The notes beneath the pieces were generated by a model. The model saw only the letters and a list, made by a program, of their open reading frames with translations, did not search any database and was not told the origin of the DNA. From Chaenocephalus aceratus (taxonomy: Eukaryota > Chordata > Actinopteri > Perciformes > Channichthyidae): a stretch of DNA of 64,000 nucleotides. This document shows, piece after piece, positions 25,270 through 36,056 of the stretch. Made by a program: the position numbers and the translations under genes. The stretch spans positions 34,488,659 through 34,552,658 of the forward strand of contig CM043789.1 in assembly GCA_023974075.1 (NCBI GenBank). Reading direction: 5' to 3'. Position 1 is the first letter of the stretch. Every line of letters begins with the position of its first letter.

Positions 25270-25345
25270 CTTACCTGTATTAACTTAGTGTTAGACTCCC
25301 CTCCGCTGACACATCCAGTCTCCACAGCAGCCAGAGGTGAAATGG
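25270..25345 (-). other. Possible 5' UTR exon of the transposase gene
   Basis: On the minus strand the stretch ends ...TTAATACAG before GTAAGTTATAC, a strong donor at 25270. A matching acceptor with a long T-rich tract (TTTTCTTGTTACAG) occurs at about 23761, just before the zinc-finger ORF. The inferred intron is about 1.5 kb and contains the hAT MITE. Transcript data would be needed to confirm. Confidence 0.4.
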
Positions 25346-25425
25346 CAGTTGGGATATTTGATGGACAGATGAAAAATGATACATTTGAAATAACTCAACG
25401 TGATTGGGCATTTAAGTGAAGTGAA

Positions 25426-25497
25426 GTGCGCCGGACTCAGAGGACAATATTCGATGTGGCCAAACGGCGGTACTACACTTCTGTTAGGTTGCTGGGA
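25426..25497. repeat. 72-bp duplicated segment, copy 1
   Basis: CGCCGGACTCAGAGGACAATATTCGATGTGG... through GGTTGCTGG recurs nearly unchanged at about 26250-26321, around 820 bp away in the same orientation. It lies immediately before the (GT)n tract. Confidence 0.8.
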
Positions 25498-25504
25498 AAG
25501 AGAG

Positions 25505-25733
<229 letters not shown>

Positions 25734-26079
25734 TATCTTATCATAAAGGGACTGTATCTGACAGATAATGCATCGGGGACTTGTTATGCAAGAGACACAC
25801 ACACACATCTTACACCATGTTTTCTTATGATTTATCGTCCAGATGTTCTCAGTTTCTGACAGTGATGATGTCAGAGATCACATGACGTGTTTTCCTTCTC
25901 TTTCAGCAGGTACCGTGAGTCACTCTGATAATGAGACAGTTATTAGAGATCATTCGGTTCATTAATGTAATAAGAAAGGCCATGATGATGGACTGTGGTC
26001 ATTGATTATAAACAGCATTAATCACTCTTAATGGAAGCAGGAAGAGACACAAAGAACAACACACAAACACACGTCTTAA

Positions 26080-26640
26080 GGCCCCTACACACCAAGCTGA
26101 CACCAAAGAACACGTCCGACGGAACACGCAAGCGTACTCGACATTGAGAAACACCCTCTGGCCTTTCACTCCTCCAGTACCGGTGTTGTGTCAAATTATG
26201 CACCCCCGTTGTGAAATTAACCCCCTGGCCTGCTGTAAAAAGCCCCCAGGAAGTGTGCCGGACTCAGAGGAAAATATTCGATGTGGCCAAACGGCGGTAC
26301 TACACTTCTGTTAGGTTGCTGGACCACACTTTTGCCCCTTTCACACCAGCGCTTTTTCAGCTCCGGCTCGGAGCTGGAGCCTGAAAAGCGCCGGTTTTTC
26401 CTGTTCACACCGCAGTGGCATCAGCTCTTAGCTCCGGAATGGAGTTCACTTCCAGTTCCAAAAAATTGTCGGTCTACTCTAGAGGCAGGAGCTTCGGAGC
26501 TAAGAGGTGGCGTCGCTTACGTCTCTCTTACGTCGAGGCGTGCAGGAAACTAAACCCACCTCCCCTGAACATGGGTCGACTGTTATGCCTGCCTACAAGC
26601 AGTAGTGCTTATAAACACACTTTATAAAGTCAGGCAACAC
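26080..26640. mobile_element. MITE-like palindromic sequence with duplicated flank
   Basis: Contains CCCCTACACACCAAGCTGAC (hAT-like terminus style) at about 26083, the second copy of the 72-bp repeat (about 26250-26321), and a palindromic stretch around 26345-26400 (GCTTTTTCAGCTCC...GGAGCCTGAAAAGC). Several non-autonomous elements appear to be overlapped; no clean ends were found. Confidence 0.4.
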
Positions 26641-28228
26641 TAACCAGGCTTCGTGTGATTCTGTTTATTTGTACCTTACTTTGACCATCCGCATTTTTGT
26701 GGACTGTGCATGGTGAATTCATTACATTTATTGCAATTGAACATAGAGACATTCTTCAGGTTGTCCTTGTTTGAAATACATTTGATTTTTAAACAAGGAC
26801 ACATGTTGCTTTTAATGTGGTTAATATAAACGTCATCGAAGAAACCTGCCAATGAGAACTGTCCGCGCCTGTCGTTCAAATTTGAAACACCCATTTCAGT
26901 TTGAGCTGGTCGGTTTGCCAACCGCCAAAAAACACCAAAGAAGAAGAAGTTTGAGCGGGTCTCCAATCCATCAGGTCTCCATGCGCAGCTGCTCACTCTG
27001 TCTGCTCCAGGAGTTTTTGGATTGATATTTTATTTCTACCCGTTTAATATGATTAGCGGGACGTCAACAGAGAATGGAAGACTTAAGATCAGGTGAGTCC
27101 TGTATTTAGATAATCCTTAGTTTGTGAAAGTTTACTTTTTTATTTACAGTTATGTTTCTTCTTCTAGTTCAGTGAGTTTTCAGTGATAAGATATAACTTA
27201 AAGGAATCTGTGGAATCTCAGCTTTCATATGATACGTTTGTGCAGATAGCATAAAGTAGAAAAGATCGCTTTTGCCAGTTATGTGCTAAAGCTAAAGTTA
27301 GCCCCGTTAGCTGTTTTCACTAAGTGCTGATTTGCTTGGTGTTAGACTTGTGGTTCGTTTAGGTAAAAATGGTTAATATCGTCAGTTAGCTGAGTTTCTA
27401 TAAGTTTCTTCCCGTGGGTAAGCATCATTAATAGGTTGTTAAATGTTAAGAAGCCCCAAGATGCTGTTTCTTGCAAGATGTTGCGACCGGTGGGACAATC
27501 GGGCTTTACAGGTTAACAGGTGGCTGCTAACGTTAGCTGACAGCTTATTGCAGTGCTGGCCCCACCCTCTCGTCTCCAACACCGGAGAATTACACATAAA
27601 CATGCAGCGGTGTGTCACAGTGTTGTCGCCAAGTTTAATGTAAAGTTTCACAGCTTTCTTACAGCGGAATCCAGTTTGTTAATGTTCAGTAGCCAACAGC
27701 TAGTATAGCATAAACTGCCAACTTGCTAGTTAGCTCTGCTTTATATATTACAAGCTAACATGACTAGCTAATGTAACAGTGTATGAACTCAAATAGTTTG
27801 TTGTATTACTACATCATACATGCTTGGTCCAAATCTCTGCTAAAATAATTATTTTTAACACAATTATTATTAAAGTATCTTTATTCTTTTGCATTTGTAT
27901 CACACTTGGCATAAACTATTTTAGTTCATCAATTAGAATGGGCGGGGAGTCTCCCTCCGCAGCCGGTTGGCGTAGTTTTGGCATAATTCCGTTGTTCAGA
28001 CCGACGTTAACAGCAGCCCTTTTTTTTCTCTCCCGCGGGCGGGGGGGGCGAATAATCGATTATTATTCGCCAGGGCTGTCCGATTTTCGATTTTGATCAT
28101 GGTCAGTTTCTGGCATCCCTAATTCCACCAGGTCCATCTGCGCCGCGGTGACCCGGTGGAATACAGGGGAAGGGCGGACTGGCCACCTGTGTGTTCTGGA
28201 GAATCACAGAACGGCACGGTTCGCTGAC
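26640..28228. other. Unassigned region with hAT remnants
   Basis: No convincing gene. A short open stretch at about 27049-27091 ends in ATCAG before GTGAGTCC, possibly an exon. 27501-27563 matches the complement of about 30435-30510 (AACAGGTGGCTGCTAACGTT). AGGGCTGTCCGATTTTCGAT near 28070 and GGCATCCCTA near 28112 look like hAT-type termini. Confidence 0.3.
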
Positions 28229-28773
28229 GGCCGGTGTTATGCCGTAGGTTGATGCCTTGCTGTGGATTGAAGCCCTGTTCGCGGGGACGCGCAAAGGTGA
28301 CGCAATCGCCTGTGTTGAGCGTTCGTCATATTTTCACCCTTTTCAAAGCTTTTTTCTCTCTTTTGAATGATATATCAGATTAAACAGCAAACGGCTGAAT
28401 AAATAATGTGCATACAATTGCGAGGAGGCTCGTTTTAAGGACACGTTTTTCAGATCTGTCACAATCTTCGTATTGGAATAAACTTCCGTTTTTGAGTGTA
28501 TAGTCCCACTCTGTTATATTCCTCCTTCCTACAGAACAGACAATGACAGGTTATATGTGATTTGTCAATAGTCCTATTTCTTAAAACCTTCTCTGTTGTT
28601 TAAGTGTCTGATAACCACGAATAGTAAGCAATGATATAACAGTAATGATATCACATGATCATGTCAGACACTGTGTTATTTTCAATCAAGCCTAAAAGAT
28701 AATGTGTTCAAACTGGCTTCACTCACTTGAATTGCTCCTTTGAATATCATTTTTATATATCCCTACTCAACAC
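28229..28773. repeat. Large inverted repeat, left arm
   Basis: 545 bp nearly identical to the complement of 29686-30238. The match starts at GCCGGTGTTATGCCG and ends at CCCTACTCAACAC. Arms differ by scattered substitutions and small indels, so this is an old duplication or a foldback element and not a mirror assembly error. Confidence 0.85.
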
Positions 28774-29685
28774 AATACTGGTGCTGGTTGTTCCCCTCCA
28801 GTTTGTGCTCACAAAAGCATTTCACTCTGGGCCCTGCAGGTGAAAAACTAAAGAGGGGCTTCCATATCCAGCAGAGCAGACTTTCTATCCTGAGGAAGAT
28901 TTTCTATTTGCTTGCAGTCCAAGTCATTGCTGCGTTTCTGTGTAATATCATAATAATAAAGTTATCCTTTTTCCTGGCAATGATAAATCCCTGTTTTTAC
29001 AAGTTCAAGTGTTTTGAATTCTTTCAACAGCGCAATTACACAGAAACGCAGCAATGACTTGGACTGCAAGCAAATAGAAAATCTTCCTCAGGATAGAAAG
29101 TCTGCTCTGCTGGATTTGGAAGCCCCTCTTTAGTTGTTCACCTGCAGGGCCCAGAGTGAAATGCTTGTGTGAGCATAAACTAGAGGGCAACAGCCAGCAC
29201 CAGTGTGATTTTGGTGACATTGTGACTATCCTGGCCAAAATGACAGGGAGGGGGCGCTTCAAAATCCGGCAGCTCTAACAACTGCACTGCCGGATATGGA
29301 AGCCCCTCTTTAGTTTTTCACCTGCAGGGCCCAGAGTGAAATGCTTTTGTGAGCACAAACTGGAGGGGAACAACCAGCACCAGTGTGATTTTGGTGAGTC
29401 TGTGACTATCCTGAGAAAGATATAGGGGGGGTTCCAAACCCGGCAGGAGAAATACCTGCTCTGAACATGTTATGTAGAACAGTGCAGATCTTCCCTATTG
29501 ACACCAGGATTAACCTAGTCTAAAATAAGGAACATTAATAGTGTGATAGAAAATGAAATGTAATGTAATAGAGGCACAGATACAAGATCAATAATACATT
29601 TTATTTTAGGGCACCTTTCAAAGCATTCAATGTCACTTTAAAATACAATTGAAAAAAAATAGGAGTGGCATTACAATACAAACAT
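28774..29685. repeat. Spacer of the large inverted repeat, with a nested inverted repeat
   Basis: 28776-28946 is the near-perfect complement of 29035-29205 (CTGGTGCTGG...TGTGTAAT). A third copy of part of it, in the same orientation as the second, lies at about 29283-29390 (GGAAGCCCCTCTTTAGTTTT). The structure is an inverted repeat nested inside another. Confidence 0.8.
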
Positions 29686-30238
29686 GTGTTGAGTAGGGAT
29701 ATATAAAAATGATATTCAAAGGAGCAATTCAAGTGAGTGAAGCCAGTTTGAACACATTATCTTTTAGGCTTGATTGAAAATAACAGTGTCTGACATGATC
29801 ATGTGATATCATTACTGTTATATCATTGCTTACTATTCGTGGTTATCAGACACTTAAACAACAGAGAAGGTTTTAAGAAATAGGACTATTGACAAATCAC
29901 ATATTATCCTGTCATTGTCTGTTCTGTAGGAAGGAGGAATATAACAGAGTGGGACTATACACTCAAAAACGGAAGTTTATTCCAATACGAAGATTGTGAC
30001 AGATCTGAAAAACGTGTCCTTAAAACGAGCCTCCTCGCAATTGTATGCACATTATTTATTCAGCCGTTTGCTGTTTAATCTGATATATCATTCAAAAGAG
30101 AGAAAAAAGCTTTGAAAAGGGTGAAAATACGGCGAAAGCCCAATACAGGCGATTACGTCACCTCTGCGTGTCCCCGCGAACAGGGCTTCAATCCACGGCA
30201 AGGCTTCAACCTTCGGCATAACACCGGCACCGCCCTTA
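29686..30238. repeat. Large inverted repeat, right arm
   Basis: Partner of 28229-28773. It begins GTGTTGAGTAGGG and ends in GCCGGTGTT complement. Sequence beyond the right arm leads into a BED-finger-like coding start at 30365. Confidence 0.85.
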
Positions 30239-30364
30239 ATTTTTTAAAACGGCATCATGTAACTTGCGCTGACAGGCGACAGAGGTCCACAGTTGCCGCA
30301 CAGCGAGGCTCCCCCCGCCCTCCCGTAGACAGTTCACGAGCTCAGTCACTTCATAACACCAAAG

Positions 30365-30490
30365 ATGGATCGCGGTAAACGCTCTAAAGTGAGGCTCCAC
30401 TACACTAAAAAAGAAAAAGACAAGGCACAGTGTATCAGTGGGGGCAGCACTGCAATAAGCTGTAAGCTAACGTTAGCAGCCACCTGTTAA
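30365..30490 (+). pseudogene. BED-type zinc finger start of a hAT transposase, truncated
   Basis: The ATG at 30365 opens MDRGKRSKVRLHYTKKEKDK followed by AQC. This matches the start of BED-finger hAT/ZBED proteins, in which SKVW.HFT....D...C..C is expected; here the tryptophan position is Arg. The second cysteine of the finger is not in place and the frame stops within about 42 codons. The rest of the gene is absent. Confidence 0.5.
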
Positions 30491-30679
30491 TATGTAATGC
30501 CCGATTGTAAAATAAATTAGTGTTTGCCTGTTAATAGCTGGCCACAGGCATTGCTCAGTTAAAATAAAGCACAGTTATTCTGCAATACATTTGAATTGCA
30601 CGTATATTTTTTATTTGTAAAAATGTCAGTTAAAGCTTAAAAGAATAAAGATATTTTTGTTATCTCAACGTTTGACCTC

Positions 30680-31492
30680 TGTCTTTTACAATTTTGGAAT
30701 CGATAAGAACCGGAATCGATAAGCAGAACCGGAATCAGAATCGATACATTTCAAACGATACCCATCCATACTTTTGACGCATGTTGGTTGTATGTTGTGT
30801 AGCAAAGGGTTAACATGACAGCTGTGATGTTCACTCTTTTGACAGAGCACCAGTGGACAGTGAGGACTATGGAAGAGAAGATGTGATGGCTTTGTGTGGA
30901 AAGCTGCTGACGCCAGCCTGTGTCCCTCATCAGTCTCTCCAGGCAGCACCCAGCTATTCTTCCATCTTGCAGATGAAAAGACTTTGATATGTGAGTAATA
31001 ACTAACTTGTGTCTAACATAATATTGAATGTGTTTTAGTAAAGTATTTAAAAATACCCCACATTGTACAGGACAATCAGACCTTGTTCAACAAAGATCAT
31101 AAGACAATTGTTTTGTCTTTGAGGTACAGCCGCAGCAGAGAGTCTGAGTTTGAAGAAAACACTAACATTTTATTTAGTGTTGTTTAATCAATCAATATTT
31201 ACTGGTCTTGAATTTCCTCACTGGATTACAAAATGCTCAAATCTTATTGTACAGGGACATAATGAAGATTTTATCAACTGAAGATGAAAATATAGATTGA
31301 ATGATATGTACCATTTTAAGGAAAAGAAGCTAATGTATAAGTTATACAGTTATTTCTGTTTAATCTTCACATCTTGTATTCATGTCTATAATTTTGAGCA
31401 CCAAATTATTGAAAAGTATCGATAAGAGTATCGAAAAATACCGATAAGCAGTACCGGTATCGATAAAATCCTAACGATACCCATCCCTACTT
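30680..31492. mobile_element. hAT-like terminal repeats (ATCGATAAG-rich)
   Basis: Two same-orientation stretches, 30695-30770 and 31397-31492, each rich in (A)TCGATA motifs and ending AACGATACCCATCC(A/C)TACT, the complement of a hAT-like AGGGATGGGTATCG terminus. Between them is a possible exon-like GC-richer stretch at 30840-30985. No target duplication was identified. Confidence 0.4.
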
Positions 31493-31565
31493 ACATGCAC
31501 TTTACTGAATGCAAAAGAGAGCAAGGGTTGTGAGACGTATTCATTTTGGTACAAGTTTCAAAGAG

Positions 31566-31751
<186 letters not shown>

Positions 31752-31850
31752 ACACTTCAAAGGTCCATCATACAAGATTTAGGGGATCTATTGGCAGCTG
31801 CTGATAATAACATCCATCATTATGGTTTACTAATAGTTATCACTTCACTT

Positions 31851-33160
31851 CCTCCTCCAGCACCTGGACACAGCAGGAACCTACGCCAGGATCCTGTTTG
31901 TGGACTTCAGCTCCGCCTTCAACACAATCATCCCGGCTCTGCTGCAGGACAAGCTCTCCCAGCTGCACGTGCCCGACTCCACCTGCAGGTGGATCACAGA
32001 CTTCCTGTCTGACAGGAAGCAGCACGTGAGGCTGGGGAAACACCTCTCTGACTCCCGGACCATCAGCACCGGTTCCCTCAAGGTTGCGTTCTTTCCCCTC
32101 TGCTCTTCTCCCTGTACACCAACAGCTGCACCTCCAGTCACCAGTCTGTCAAGCTCCTGAAGTTCAGATGACACCACCCTCATCGGACTCATCTCTGGTG
32201 GGGACGAGTCTGCCTACAGGTGGGAGATGGACCATCTGGTGACCTGGTGTGGGGAAAACCACCTGGAGCTCAACGCTCTCAAGGCAGTGGAGATGGTTGT
32301 GGACTTCAGGAAGAACGCAGCCCCACCCGCCCCCATCACTCTGTGTGACTCTCTAGTAACCGCTGTGGAGTCTTTCCGCTTCCTGGGCACCATCATCGCC
32401 CAGGACCTCAAACGGGAGCAGAACATTAGCTCCCTCATCAAAAAAGCACAGCCGAGGATGTTCTTCCTGAGGCAGCTGAAGAAATTCAACCTGCCAAAGA
32501 CGATGACGGTGAACTTCTACACCTCCATCATCGAGTCCATCCTCTCCTCCTCCATCACCATCTGGTACGCTGCAGCCACAGCCAAGGATAAGGGCAGGCT
32601 GCAGCGTGTCATCCGCTCTGCAGAGAAGGTGATCGGCTGCAGTCTGCCATCCCTCCACGACCTGCACGCCTCCAGAACCCTGAGACGGGAAGATAGTGGC
32701 CGACCCCTCCCACCCTGGACACAAACTGTTCACCCCCCTCCCCTCTGGCAGGAGGCTGCGCTCCATCAGGACCAGAACCTCTCCATCAGGACCAAAACTT
32801 CTTGCCACCTCAACAAGGCCCGCCCACCCCCCCACCCACACTTTACCTCAGCCACAACGCAGACTATGCATTACATAATGGTGGAGATCACAGGATGGTA
32901 AATAATGCAATGTTTAAATATTGTTTACTGTACTGCACATATTTTGTATTCTATAATTTATTTCATTCTATTTCGATGTAAATTACTGCTTTATTTTATT
33001 GCCATCTTACTATATTTGTATTAGTGTTCTTAATATAGTTCGCTATCTGTGTACTTTTTTTTATTTTAGTTTTTTATTTGTATGTATGCACCACGACACC
33101 TAGTCAAATTCCTCATACGTGTGAACCTACCTGGCAATAAACCCGTTACTGATTCTGATC
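31851..33160 (+). pseudogene. Rex1/Babar-like LINE, 5'-truncated, reverse transcriptase inactivated
   Basis: Starts inside the reverse transcriptase domain (HLDTAGTYARILFVDFSSAF). A one-base loss near 32080 shifts the frame before the PQG motif. A two-base loss at about 32175 falls exactly in the FADD catalytic box, where the genomic TTCAGATGAC lacks two bases, and restores the frame. Downstream, GLISGGDESAYR, EMVVDFRK, FRFLGTII, KKAQPRMFFLRQLKKF and IESILSSSITIWYA are clear. The 3' UTR ends in GGCAATAAACCCGTTACTGA followed by TTCTGATC. The family name is by resemblance of these motifs to fish Rex1/Babar elements (CR1-L2 clade). Confidence 0.8.
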
Positions 33161-33357
33161 TGTTTGTCCTCTAGGTTGCACTGCCACGTCTACAGCAGCG
33201 CAGAATGGACAGAGGAAACATGATTGGGCCTCAAGTTTTTTGCAGCCAATATTCATTCTCCTACAAACTTGGGATAGGAGGGTGAGTGAACAAGCTATCC
33301 ATTGGTTGGAACCTACCATTGTTAGACGTACTAAATCCTGCACACTGCTCCTTCAAA
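33161..33357 (-). mobile_element. MITE fragment, minus orientation
   Basis: On the minus strand it begins CATTTGAAGGAGCAGTGTGC followed by AGGATTTAG, the terminus of a very common fish non-autonomous DNA element. The other end is missing; it abuts the LINE tail. Confidence 0.5.
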
Positions 33358-33930
33358 TGGACAATGTGAACATATGTCGCCATTTTGCAATTTCTTTTAT
33401 TTTCAGTTGAGAATGTTTCAAAGTACTACAAATTAAACTTACTTTTTGTTTATACTGTTTATAAGTATGGTGTTTAAATATTAAATGCTGTATTCATTAT
33501 TTGTACTATAATTCTACAAATATTTTAAGTTTTCAGAGTTATTGTTTCCTACTGAACATTTTGTGCTGTCATTTTATTGAACGTCTTTGATTGGAAAATG
33601 TTAGAAAAAAGCTGTAAAATAACAGTATTCTAGCTGTAGAACTTTAGGTTCTGTATTTATTTTAGTGTTTGATCATACAAATCTAATAAAAAAAAAATGT
33701 AAAAAACAGTTTTTCTCATCAGAACTTTATTTAAGGTATTTTAATGTAACATTTTAAGACAATGGATTTTGAAAAGAGAGGAAAGTTTCCACTAAAATCT
33801 TTAAGGACAATTTCTGTATATTAATTGCTTTTGCACTTTATTTCAGTTAAAGTATTTTACTTTAATTTTATGGTTTTTGTTTGGCAGCCGCTGCTGCCAG
33901 TCATTTGACCGTTTTTTAACGATTTTTTTA
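33358..33930. other. AT-rich region, no gene seen
   Basis: No coding signal. 33825-33905 (TTTCAGTTAAAGTATTTTAC... GGCAGCCGCTGCTGCCAG) is repeated almost unchanged at 34815-34890, so it flanks the 84-bp array on both sides. Confidence 0.5.
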
Positions 33931-34770
33931 CCCGTAGAAGTTTTAGTGCTGTACTTTTATTAAAGGTTATTGACTGTAAAAAGAGGAGATAAATCGGTAA
34001 AATTAGAGTATTTGCACGTTAAAGTATTAGTGCTGTACTTTTATTAAAGGTTATTGACTGTAAAAAGAGGAGATAAATCTGTAAAATTAGAGTATTTGCA
34101 CGTTAAAGTATTAGTGCTGTACTTTTATTAAAGGTTATTGATTGTAAAAAGAGGAGATAAATCTGTAAAATTAGAGTATTTGCACCTTAAAGTATTAGTG
34201 CTGTACTTTTATTAAAGGTTATTGACTGTAAAAAGAGGAGATAAATCTGTAAAATTAGAGTATTTGAATGTTAAAGTATTAGTGCTGTACTTTTATTAAA
34301 GGTTATTGATTGTAAAAGAGGAGATACATCTGTAAAATTAGAGTATTTTCACCTTAAAGTATTAGTGCTGTACTTTTATTAAAGGTTATTGATTGTAAAA
34401 AGAGGAGATACATCTGTAAAATTAGAGTATTTGCACCTTAAAGTATTAGTGCTGTACTTTTATTAAAGGTTATTGACTGTAAAAAGAGGAGATACATCTG
34501 TAAAATTAGAGTATTTGCACGTTAAAGTATTAGTGCTGTACTTTTATTAAAGGTTATTGATTGTAAAAAGAGGAGATAAATCTGTAAAATTTGAGTATTT
34601 GCACCTTAAAGTATTAGTGCTGGCCTTTTATTAAAGGTTATTGATTGTAAAAAGAGAAGATACATCCGTAGGATTAGAGTATTTGCACGTTAAAGTATTA
34701 GTGCTGTACTTTTATTAAAGGTTATTGACTGTAAAAAGAGGAGATAAATCTGTAAAAGTACAGTATTTTC
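33930..34770. repeat. Tandem repeat, 84-bp unit, about 10 copies
   Basis: Unit ATTAGTGCTGTACTTTTATT + AAAGGTTATTGACTGTAAAA + AGAGGAGATAAATCTGTAAA + ATTAGAGTATTTGCACGTTA. The AGTGCTG start recurs at 33945, 34029, 34113, 34197, 34281, 34364, 34448, 34532 and 34616, with further copies to 34770. Copies are highly similar, indicating recent expansion. Confidence 0.95.
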
Positions 34771-34920
34771 CTGTAAAATGTTAAAGGACAATTCCCGTAA
34801 ATTAATGGCTTTTTCACTTTATTTCAGTTACAGTATTTTACTTTTATTTAAGGGTTTTTGTTTGGCAGCCGCTGCTGCCAGTACTTTGACCGTTTTTTTT
34901 ACGAGTTTTTTTTTTTACAG

Positions 34921-35071
34921 TGGGTTTAGGTCCTATCTATCTGAACGCTCTCAGTTTGTACGTGTTAACGATGAATCTTCCACGCAAACCAAAGTTAGCC
35001 ATGGAGTGCCACAGGGCTCAGTGCTCGGACCTATTTTGTTCACATTATATATGCTTCCGTTAGGCAATATT
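34921..35071 (+). pseudogene. L2 LINE reverse transcriptase fragment, left of Polinton-like insertion
   Basis: Reads GFRSYLSERSQFVRVNDESS, then VSHGVPQGSVLGPILFTLYM and LPLGNI: the palm region around the PQG motif. It is interrupted at 35071 by the Polinton-like element and continues at 42232. Confidence 0.85.
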
Positions 35072-35129
35072 AGTAGTGATACAAATGCGGTATCAATCTC
35101 ATTAGTATGCAGAGAAAGTGACAGGTCGC

Positions 35130-35260
35130 CCCGCCCCTTTTTTGACCGGAAGTCCCACCTTTTTATTTTGAAAACCGGAAGTCCCGTCTCGTTCGACCGG
35201 AAGTCCCGAATCGTTCGACCGGATGTACAGCCACCGCTTCCGGTTTACAAAATTAAATTA
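35130..35260. promoter_or_regulatory. Cluster of CCGGAAGT (ETS-like) sites in left inverted repeat
   Basis: GACCGGAAGTCCC-type sites at about 35137, 35173 and 35200, a variant GACCGGATGT at 35218, and an inverse CTTCCGGTTT at about 35238, next to a GC box (CCCCGCCCC) at about 35130. CCGGAAGT is the ETS/GABP core. The same cluster is present inverted at about 42050-42165. The placement at the extreme ends of the element suggests a promoter or enhancer. Confidence 0.6.
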
Positions 35261-35608
35261 AAATTAAATTAAAATTAAAAAAAATGAGAAAAATTAAATG
35301 CAGTTGTTTTCAATCAATTAATATACATAGGATATATATCCCGCCTCCTAACCACTTCCTGTGTGGTTAATCCTGTATATAGTATTGAATGTAACTTGCA
35401 AATAACATGAAATTAATCTAAAGTAAAGCATCTAAAAAAATGTATATTTAAACCTCTCTATTTTTGCAAACAGGACAGGAGGGGAGAAAACATATGGTGG
35501 AGGAGGGGGACACACACACACACACACATTCCCCGCCCCTCACCCCATCTCCCACTGTCTAAATAAAAAGCCAGCGTCACTCTTAAATATTTCTCAAGTC
35601 GAGAGAAA

Positions 35609-35773
35609 ATGGCCAAGAGACGTCTTGATATGAATTTAATCAGCGAGACACCGGTGACAACTTACAACCATCCGTTGGGTGCTCCAATCAAGAAACGAAT
35701 GAAGTTTGTATGCCGGGTTCAGACACCTACAGCCGAAGAACTTCGCCTCTCTGTTTTTGCGAACAGGACATGA
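35609..35773 (+). CDS. Small ORF in left inverted repeat, copy 1 (54 aa)
   Basis: Starts MAKRRLDMNLISETPVTTYN and ends in ...RLSVFANRT. A TATA-like TAAATAAAA lies about 40 bp upstream, after a CA-repeat and a C-rich tract. A second copy with the same layout follows at 35907. The product is unknown. The right inverted repeat carries both copies inverted, with small indels that disturb the frame, so coding status is uncertain. Confidence 0.35.
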   Translation: MAKRRLDMNLISETPVTTYNHPLGAPIKKRMKFVCRVQTPTAEELRLSVFANRT

Positions 35774-35808
35774 GGGGAGAGACCATATGGTGGGCCGAGG
35801 GGAGGGGG

Positions 35809-35841
<33 letters not shown>

Positions 35842-35906
35842 TCCCCACCCCTCACCCCATCTCCCCTTAGAGGTTGTTTAAATAGAAGCCAGCGTCTCTT
35901 GTGGCC

Positions 35907-36056
35907 ATGAGACGTCTTGATATGAGTTTAATCAGCGAGACACCGGTGACAACTTACAGCCATCCGTTGGATGCTCCAATCAAGAAACGAATGCAGTTTG
36001 TATGCCGGGTTGAGACGCCTACAGCCGAAGATATGCTTCAGTCTCCTCTGTCTTGA
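35907..36056 (+). CDS. Small ORF in left inverted repeat, copy 2 (49 aa)
   Basis: Starts MRRLDMSLISETPVTTYSHP and ends ...TAEDMLQSPLS. It is preceded by a (CA)n and C-rich tract and a TTTAAATAG box, as for copy 1, about 298 bp earlier. The family is not recognised. The repeated promoter-plus-ORF unit suggests a duplicated early gene; this is an inference. Confidence 0.35.
   Translation: MRRLDMSLISETPVTTYSHPLDAPIKKRMQFVCRVETPTAEDMLQSPLS

Noticed and set aside
33930..34770. CRISPR-like array
   Set aside because: Units are contiguous 84-bp tandem repeats with no variable spacers, and the genome is eukaryotic.
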